A stretch of 6,169 nucleotides of DNA from SZUA-430 sp044375275 (lineage in GTDB: Bacteria; Pseudomonadota; Alphaproteobacteria; Micropepsales; Micropepsaceae). Each line of letters opens with the position of its first letter. Positions within the stretch are counted from its first letter, which is position 1. The position numbers and the translations under genes were made by a program. Positions 1-6,169 of this stretch are shown here, one piece after another. The stretch covers positions 1 to 6,169 of the forward strand of contig JBILMZ010000208.1 of assembly GCA_044375275.1 (NCBI GenBank), written 5' to 3'. The notes beneath the pieces were generated by a model. The model ran no database searches. It worked only from the letters and a program-made list of their open reading frames with translations, and had not been told where the DNA came from.

Positions 1-1
1 A

Positions 2-1111
2 ATCGTGGCCGTGTTCCTGAAGGAACTGGTTCAGATGCGTCGCGACCGGCTCACCTTCGGGATGATCATCGGCATTCCCGTGATGCAGCTGATCCTTTTC
101 GGGTATGCGATCAATAGCGACCCCAAGCACCTGCCGACGGCCCTCAACGTGCAGGATCCGAGCGTTCACTCCCGCACGATTGTCCGGGCCCTGGAGAATT
201 CCGGTTACTTCCGGATCGAGCGCCAGATCCGGAGCGAAGCCGAAATCGATGAACTGATGTCGAGCGGTGCCGTCGCCTTTGCCGTCACCATTCCCAGCGA
301 CTTCTCGCGCAGGATCGCGCGTGGCGAACGCGCCCAGATCCTGATCGACGCTGATGCGTCCGATCCCGCGGCGGCCGCAAATGCCGTGGCGGCTGCCGCA
401 CAGCTTTCACCCACGATCCTGAAGCGCGACCTGCCCGCGGCCTCCCAGGCTGTCGCGGCGCCATCGCAGCCCTTCGAGATCATCGTGCACCGGCGGTACA
501 ATCCGGAAGGCATCTCGGCCTACAACGTCGTGCCGGGCCTCATCGGGGTCATTCTCACCATGACCATGGTGCTGATCACCGCGCTGGCCGTGACACGCGA
601 AGTCGAGCGCGGCACGATGGAAAACCTGCTGGCGATGCCGCTGCAGCCCTTCGAGGTCCTCGCGGGCAAGATCCTGCCCTATATCGTCGTTGGCTATCTC
701 CAGGTCACGATCGTCCTCGTTGCTGCCCGGGTGCTGTTCGATGTGCCGATGCTTGGCTCGTACTTCGACCTGTCGATCGGCCTGGCCGTCTTCATCGCCG
801 CCAACCTTTCGGTCGGCTTCACGATCTCGACCATCGCGCAGAACCAGCTGCAAGCCATGCAGATGACGTTCTTCTTCTTCCTGCCGTCGATCCTGCTGTC
901 GGGCTTCATGTTCCCGTTCCGCGGCATGCCGGAGTGGGCGCAGTGGATTGGCGAGATCCTGCCCAACACCCATTTCATGCGCATCGTGCGCGGCATCATG
1001 CTCAAGGGGAGCGGCCTGCCCGACCTGATCCACGACCTGTGGCCGCTTCTGGCGTTCCTGCTCGCGGCCGTGACGATTGCGCTCCTGCGCTACCGGCGCA
1101 CGCTGGATTAA
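2..1111 (+). CDS. ABC-2 type transporter permease, 5' end outside the window
   Basis: This is the membrane subunit of an ABC exporter of the YhhJ/YbhR/DrrB-like ABC-2 family, acting in the inner membrane. Residues are counted from the GTG at 5. A first membrane helix lies at about 18-35, within a family-typical stretch (RRDRLTFGM, then LFGYAINSDP). A large extracytoplasmic region of about 140 residues follows (36-175). Five more helices lie at about 176-198, 223-247, 254-278, 284-304 and 344-361. The cytoplasmic segment TREVERGTMENLLAMPL (about 197-213) is the conserved ABC-2 stretch after the second helix. The frame is still open at base 2 and the 368 residues seen are slightly short for the family, so the true start is probably a few codons upstream of the window. 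The ATPase, and perhaps a membrane-fusion protein or second permease, should lie upstream; none is visible here. The substrate cannot be read from the sequence. The family call is secure. Confidence 0.93.
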   Translation: MVAVFLKELVQMRRDRLTFGMIIGIPVMQLILFGYAINSDPKHLPTALNVQDPSVHSRTIVRALENSGYFRIERQIRSEAEIDELMSSGAVAFAVTIPSDFSRRIARGERAQILIDADASDPAAAANAVAAAAQLSPTILKRDLPAASQAVAAPSQPFEIIVHRRYNPEGISAYNVVPGLIGVILTMTMVLITALAVTREVERGTMENLLAMPLQPFEVLAGKILPYIVVGYLQVTIVLVAARVLFDVPMLGSYFDLSIGLAVFIAANLSVGFTISTIAQNQLQAMQMTFFFFLPSILLSGFMFPFRGMPEWAQWIGEILPNTHFMRIVRGIMLKGSGLPDLIHDLWPLLAFLLAAVTIALLRYRRTLD

Positions 1112-1296
1112 TCGCGGATTCACCACGTTGCGTGGCCGCGCCCGCGGAAATCTGCGGTGCTTGCACTTTTATGAAAATTTGGCTTCAGTTTTGAACGCCA
1201 CAGGAATGGGCCAGGCGCATTCTTTCCGCACAACCCTGCAAAAGGCGTTGGCGGCTGCGGTCAACGCAAGCGTCGCGTTCGGGTGATGGGACAACT

Positions 1297-1302
1297 GAGG
1301 TG
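1297..1302 (+). promoter_or_regulatory. Ribosome binding site deciding the start of the first CHAP lipoprotein
   Basis: GAGGTG matches the core Shine-Dalgarno sequence and ends 6 bases before the GTG at 1309. It overlaps the alternative GTG at 1300, so it cannot serve that start. This favours 1309. Confidence 0.6.
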
Positions 1303-1308
1303 ACTGAC

Positions 1309-1812
1309 GTGCGACGACATCTTGCTCTTGCGCTTGTGACGCTTGGCCTTGGAGGCTGCGCTACCGGGTTCGAGGATCCGGGACCGCTGAGCCGCCTGCC
1401 CGCGGGGGTCAGCCCCAAGATCGTCAGGGCGGCCGAGCCCCTGCAATGCGTGCCCTATGCCCGCTGGAAGTCTGGCGTCACGATCTGGGGTGACGCCTGG
1501 CACTGGTGGGACAAGGCCGAAGGCCGGTTTGAGCGCTCCGCCGAACCCGAGAGCGGCTCGGTACTGGTACTCAGGGGGCATTCCGATAACGGGCGCGGGC
1601 ATGTGGCCGTCGTCCGCAAGATCATAAGCGACCGGGAGATCGTCGTCGACCACGCCAACTGGCTGAATGGTGGCGAGATCAACCTCGAAAGTCCGGTCAT
1701 GGACGTGTCCGATGACAATGACTGGTCCCGCGTGCGGGTCTGGTACACGCCGGGCGACCACTATGGCGGCCGGGTCTACGAGGTTCAGGGCTTCATCCTG
1801 AGCGACAGCTAG
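1309..1812 (+). CDS. CHAP-domain lipoprotein, probable peptidoglycan hydrolase (first of a tandem pair)
   Basis: The protein has 167 residues. The N-terminus (MRRH, then a hydrophobic run ending LGLGGC) is a lipoprotein signal peptide with the lipid-modified cysteine at 17, so the mature protein should be membrane-anchored in the periplasm. A CHAP domain follows. The likely catalytic cysteine is C47 in LQCVPYAR, the histidine is H98 in GRGHVAVV, and the polar third residue is N117 in VVDHANW. CHAP enzymes of the NlpC/P60-like fold cut peptidoglycan peptides as amidases or endopeptidases; the exact bond is unknown here. The GTG at 1309 was chosen because GAGGTG precedes it at good spacing and it gives a compact signal peptide. 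Starting at GTG 1300 adds only three residues. About 57% of positions over the last 128 or so match the next gene by eye. Being little more than signal and domain, it could instead be a wall-binding or inactive paralogue, but the catalytic residues look intact. Confidence 0.85.
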   Translation: MRRHLALALVTLGLGGCATGFEDPGPLSRLPAGVSPKIVRAAEPLQCVPYARWKSGVTIWGDAWHWWDKAEGRFERSAEPESGSVLVLRGHSDNGRGHVAVVRKIISDREIVVDHANWLNGGEINLESPVMDVSDDNDWSRVRVWYTPGDHYGGRVYEVQGFILSDS

Positions 1813-1934
1813 AAAGCTCGAATTCCAGTATTCGGCACCTTGTCCACAGCCCCTGCGACAATGGCTGCGCAAACCCGCATCTGCGCGCAACGCCCACGAT
1901 ATCTTTCCGTTTGTCACAAAACGCGATCAACATC

Positions 1935-1964
1935 TTGTATGTCGCTTTAAGCGTTAACTATAAA
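1935..1964 (+). promoter_or_regulatory. Candidate sigma-70-type promoter for the second CHAP gene
   Basis: TTGTAT (1935-1940) and TATAAA (1959-1964) are separated by 18 bases inside a stretch of about 37% GC (1921-1980), while the surrounding genes are far richer in GC. Transcription would begin near 1971, leaving a leader of about 70 bases to the ATG at 2041. The -35 element is imperfect, so this is a visual call only. Confidence 0.4.
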
Positions 1965-1984
1965 TCTGGTGCTAAAAGTTAACG
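1952..1984. promoter_or_regulatory. Inverted repeat flanking the candidate promoter, possible operator
   Basis: CGTTAAC (1952-1958) and its exact reverse complement GTTAACG (1978-1984) are separated by 19 bases. They bracket the TATAAA element and the predicted transcription start. Two GTTAAC palindromes 25 bp apart in GC-rich DNA look like paired binding sites for a regulator. No specific regulator is identified. Confidence 0.35.
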
Positions 1985-1999
1985 GTAATATTTCCTTAA
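1985..1999. promoter_or_regulatory. Near-match to a CtrA-type site (GTAA-N7-TTAA)
   Basis: The known alphaproteobacterial CtrA consensus is TTAA-N7-TTAA. Here GTAA (1985-1988) and TTAA (1996-1999) are separated by exactly seven bases, so seven of eight fixed positions match. It lies just downstream of the predicted transcription start, where a bound protein would more likely repress than activate. The region is AT-rich, so a chance match is quite possible. Confidence 0.2.
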
Positions 2000-2040
2000 T
2001 TTGACTCCCCGACACTTGGAGGGCACCAAGCACCCGCTGA

Positions 2041-2808
2041 ATGGCTCCAAAGAGCCAGGTCAATCGAGGGAGTGAAGTTTTGAGATCTGACTCACCACGT
2101 TGCTTAGCGGTTCTCGCTATTGTCGGCATTACACTTGCCGGCTGCCAATCTGTTCGTCCTCAATTCTCTGCTTCATTCAATAACTCTGAATATTCCGGTC
2201 TGCAGACTCAAGCTGGACTGAGCATGTCGCTCAGCATGCCGGAAGTGGAACCGATCATCTCCAATGACGGGCGCACGCATCTGGTCATGCTGCCCCGCGC
2301 GCAGGATGCGATGGAGATGCCGGAGCTGCCGTCGCTCACGCCTGCCGTGCCGGGCAACGTGCTGCCGCGTATCGTCAGCCCCGAGAAGCCGCTCCAGTGC
2401 GTGCCCTATGCCCGGTCGGAGTCGGGCATCGAGATCCGTGGCAACGCGAACCGCTGGTGGCAGCTGGCCGCTGGCAAGTACCAGCGCAGCCGCCGGCCGG
2501 AAGAAGGCTCAGTCTTCGTCATGAAGGGCTACCAGACGGCCCGCCGTGGCCACGTGGCAGTGGTCAAACAGATCGTCGACAGCCGTACCATCGTGGTCGA
2601 CCACGCGAACTGGGGCAATGACGGCCGGATCTACCTTCAGGCCCCCGTTCGGGACCTGAGCCCCAAGAACGACTGGTCCCAGGTCCAGGTCTGGTTCACG
2701 CCTGGCCAGCAGTGGGGCCGCAGGGTCTACAAGGCCAAAGGGTTCATCCTGCCGACGACTGCCGTGGCCTCTGCCACCGGCCTGACCTTGCCGGGCGGAA
2801 CGAACTAA
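2041..2808 (+). CDS. CHAP-domain lipoprotein with extended linker, probable peptidoglycan hydrolase (second of the pair)
   Basis: The protein has 255 residues from the ATG at 2041. A hydrophobic stretch ends in the lipobox LAGC, with the lipidated cysteine at 35. A linker of about 70 residues follows, Ser/Gln/Asn-rich at first, then Met- and Pro-rich. The CHAP domain starts near 108 with C120 (LQCVPYAR), H171 (RRGHVAVV) and N190 (VVDHANW), the same residues as in the preceding gene. The shared tail (NDWS, VWFTPG, GRRVY, GFIL) is followed by a short Ala/Gly/Thr-rich end. The start is uncertain: the best Shine-Dalgarno (GGAGGG, 2018-2023) is 17 bases from the ATG. GAGGG at 2066-2070 would instead suit a TTG at 2080, giving a more usual signal peptide with the lipid cysteine at 22. 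The first 190 bases are much poorer in GC than the rest. It has its own promoter-like region and faces the kinase gene tail to tail. Confidence 0.85.
   Translation: MAPKSQVNRGSEVLRSDSPRCLAVLAIVGITLAGCQSVRPQFSASFNNSEYSGLQTQAGLSMSLSMPEVEPIISNDGRTHLVMLPRAQDAMEMPELPSLTPAVPGNVLPRIVSPEKPLQCVPYARSESGIEIRGNANRWWQLAAGKYQRSRRPEEGSVFVMKGYQTARRGHVAVVKQIVDSRTIVVDHANWGNDGRIYLQAPVRDLSPKNDWSQVQVWFTPGQQWGRRVYKAKGFILPTTAVASATGLTLPGGTN
2066..2070 (+). promoter_or_regulatory. Possible ribosome binding site for an alternative TTG start
   Basis: GAGGG ends nine bases before the in-frame TTG at 2080. If used, the second CHAP lipoprotein begins MRSDSPR followed directly by the hydrophobic core, a more typical lipoprotein signal than the 34 residues implied by the ATG at 2041. 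TTG starts are rare, so both starts remain open. Confidence 0.4.
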
Positions 2809-2824
2809 CTCCCATTCCCGGGTA

Positions 2825-5545
<2,721 letters not shown>

Positions 5546-5550
5546 GTGTG

Positions 5551-5554
5551 CCTC
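5551..5554 (-). promoter_or_regulatory. Ribosome binding site of the hybrid kinase
   Basis: Read on the minus strand, GAGG lies five bases before the ATG at 5545. It falls in the 37-bp gap after the regulator stop, so the kinase can be translated independently from a shared transcript. Confidence 0.6.
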
Positions 5555-5582
5555 ACACCCGCATCCGCGCGCGGGCGACGAT

Positions 5583-5981
5583 TCAGGCCGTTTGGCCCAG
5601 ACGCCGCGCCTGCGCGGCCTTCAACAATGCCTCGGCCTGCTCGCGCAAGGCGGGCGGGCGGAAAGGCTTGCTGATCACTTCGTTGGCGCCAAGCGCCTGC
5701 GCCGCTGCGAGGATCGGGACCTTCAGGCTCGACATGCCACCCGACATCACGAGCACCGGCACGTCACATCCCTGTCCCCGTATTTCACGGATGACCTCGA
5801 GGCCGTCCTTGTCCGGCATGACGATGTCGGTGATGAGAAGGTCGTAATGGCCGCTTGCGAGCTTCTTCATCACAGCATAGCCGCTGTCGAGAAACTCGAC
5901 TTCATGTCCGCTTGAGGCGAACGCCACCTCGGCCAATTGCCGATAGAGTTCGTCATCCTCGCAGATAAGGATTCTTGCCAC
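5583..5981 (-). CDS. Single-domain response regulator (receiver only)
   Basis: From a GTG at 5981 the protein has 132 residues and is almost entirely a CheY-like receiver domain. It begins MARILICEDDELY, with acidic residues E8, D9 and D10. The phospho-acceptor is D52 (LLITDIVMPDKDG), the switch residue is S80 (VLVMSGG) and the conserved lysine is K105 (ISKPF). There is no DNA-binding or enzymatic domain, so it must act through protein contact or as a phosphate shuttle, as CheY, DivK and CpdR do. The frame stays open up to an ATG at 6038, giving 151 residues. However, the extra 19 residues do not belong to the fold, that ATG has no good ribosome binding site, and GGGGG lies four bases before GTG 5981. 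It is the first gene of a minus-strand pair with the hybrid kinase, which is its likely partner. It resembles the CpdR type in general form, but I do not assign that name. Confidence 0.92.
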   Translation of the reverse strand: MARILICEDDELYRQLAEVAFASSGHEVEFLDSGYAVMKKLASGHYDLLITDIVMPDKDGLEVIREIRGQGCDVPVLVMSGGMSSLKVPILAAAQALGANEVISKPFRPPALREQAEALLKAAQARRLGQTA

Positions 5982-6004
5982 CTTGCCCCCAATGCCTGAT
6001 CTTC

Positions 6005-6048
6005 GCCAGGTCACGGCTGAAACAGTCAACAGTGTCACATGCCAGGTC
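6005..6048. repeat. Short direct repeat in the regulator leader
   Basis: GCCAGGTC occurs at 6005-6012 and again at 6041-6048, 36 bp apart start to start, within the upstream region of the response-regulator gene. Paired eight-base repeats in a leader can be regulator sites, but this short match may be chance. The minus-strand TTGACT (6029-6024) between the copies resembles a -35 element, but no convincing -10 follows. Confidence 0.2.
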
Positions 6049-6112
6049 CAAAGAGGTCATTAAGGCGAAGGGCGCGACCCCGGGGTTCTTTCCTAATTTC
6101 GGGTAAATGACG

Positions 6113-6150
6113 CCTGCCGCGAGGCGCTCACTGCCCAGAATCGCGGCAGG
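6113..6150. repeat. Perfect 10-bp inverted repeat near the window edge
   Basis: CCTGCCGCGA (6113-6122) and its exact reverse complement TCGCGGCAGG (6141-6150) enclose 18 bases. The repeat lies about 130 bp upstream of the regulator start. It could be the terminator hairpin of a gene beyond the window or a regulatory site for the minus-strand pair. No T-run follows on the plus strand, and only a short one (ATTT) on the minus strand. No gene is visible between 5982 and 6169. Confidence 0.4.
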
Positions 6151-6169
6151 ATTGCCGTCCCGGCGCGCT

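Noticed and set aside
407..1126. Minus-strand open frame of 239 residues
   Set aside because: It is antisense to the ABC permease and its low-complexity, His/Arg/Gln/Asp-rich translation is typical of a shadow frame.
1123..1170. Hairpins (CCACG-TTG-CGTGG and CCGCG-CC-CGCGG, then TTTT at 1167-1170) as a terminator for the permease
   Set aside because: The stems are only 4-5 bp and the T-run is short and distant, so chance in GC-rich sequence is likely.
1161..1190. TTGCAC plus a weak -10 as a promoter for the first CHAP gene
   Set aside because: TTGCAC is a fair -35, but the hexamer 17 bases later (TTCAGT) is a poor -10. A promoter probably exists in this gap but cannot be placed.
1077..1286. 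Small plus-strand open frame in the gap after the permease
   Set aside because: It starts inside the permease, has no good ribosome binding site and shows no recognisable feature; the gap is better seen as non-coding.
1819..1834. CGAAT/ATTCG hairpin after the first CHAP gene as a terminator
   Set aside because: A 5-bp AT-containing stem with no T-run is too weak to call.
1261..1917. Minus-strand open frame of 218 residues
   Set aside because: It overlaps the first CHAP lipoprotein, whose signal peptide and catalytic motifs are clear; the reverse translation shows no domain.
5982..6038. Longer N-terminus of the response regulator from an ATG at 6038
   Set aside because: The extra 19 residues lie outside the receiver fold and that ATG lacks a Shine-Dalgarno sequence, whereas GTG 5981 begins exactly where receivers normally start.

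Overview
The window is dense, GC-rich bacterial DNA with five protein-coding genes and no RNA gene, insertion sequence or CRISPR array that I could recognise. The GC-rich codon use, the Gram-negative lipoprotein signals and the style of two-component genes suggest a proteobacterium, most likely an alphaproteobacterium. A near-match to the CtrA half-site pair (GTAA-N7-TTAA) hints at a Caulobacterales/Hyphomonadaceae-like host. The taxon is an inference from style, not from a marker gene.

Left part (+ strand): the window opens inside an ABC-2 type transporter permease (2-1111). Its first few codons and its ATPase partner are presumably just upstream. A 197-bp gap without a gene follows. Next come two tandem, paralogous lipoproteins with a CHAP amidase/endopeptidase domain (1309-1812 and 2041-2808). 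They are separated by a 228-bp AT-rich gap that holds the best promoter-like signal in the window.

Right part (- strand): a two-gene operon runs toward the lipoproteins. A single-domain response regulator (5981 down to 5583) is followed 37 bp later by a large membrane-bound hybrid histidine kinase (5545 down to 2825) with domain order sensor-HisKA-HATPase-REC-REC-Hpt. The kinase and the second CHAP gene converge, with only 16 bp between their stop codons. A perfect 12-bp inverted repeat sits in the last kinase codons. The last 188 bp, upstream of the regulator, hold its leader and a 10-bp inverted repeat but no gene.

How the genes may work together: the kinase and regulator form a phosphorelay without any DNA-binding output in this window, so the output must be a protein-protein contact or an unlinked regulator. 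The CHAP lipoproteins are probable cell-wall hydrolases anchored in the envelope. A regulatory link between the phosphorelay and the neighbouring wall enzymes is possible, but only proximity supports it. No stretch over 300 bases lacks a gene. I found no strong evidence of a wholly new system; the most notable elements are the duplicated CHAP lipoproteins and the three-receiver phosphorelay beside them.
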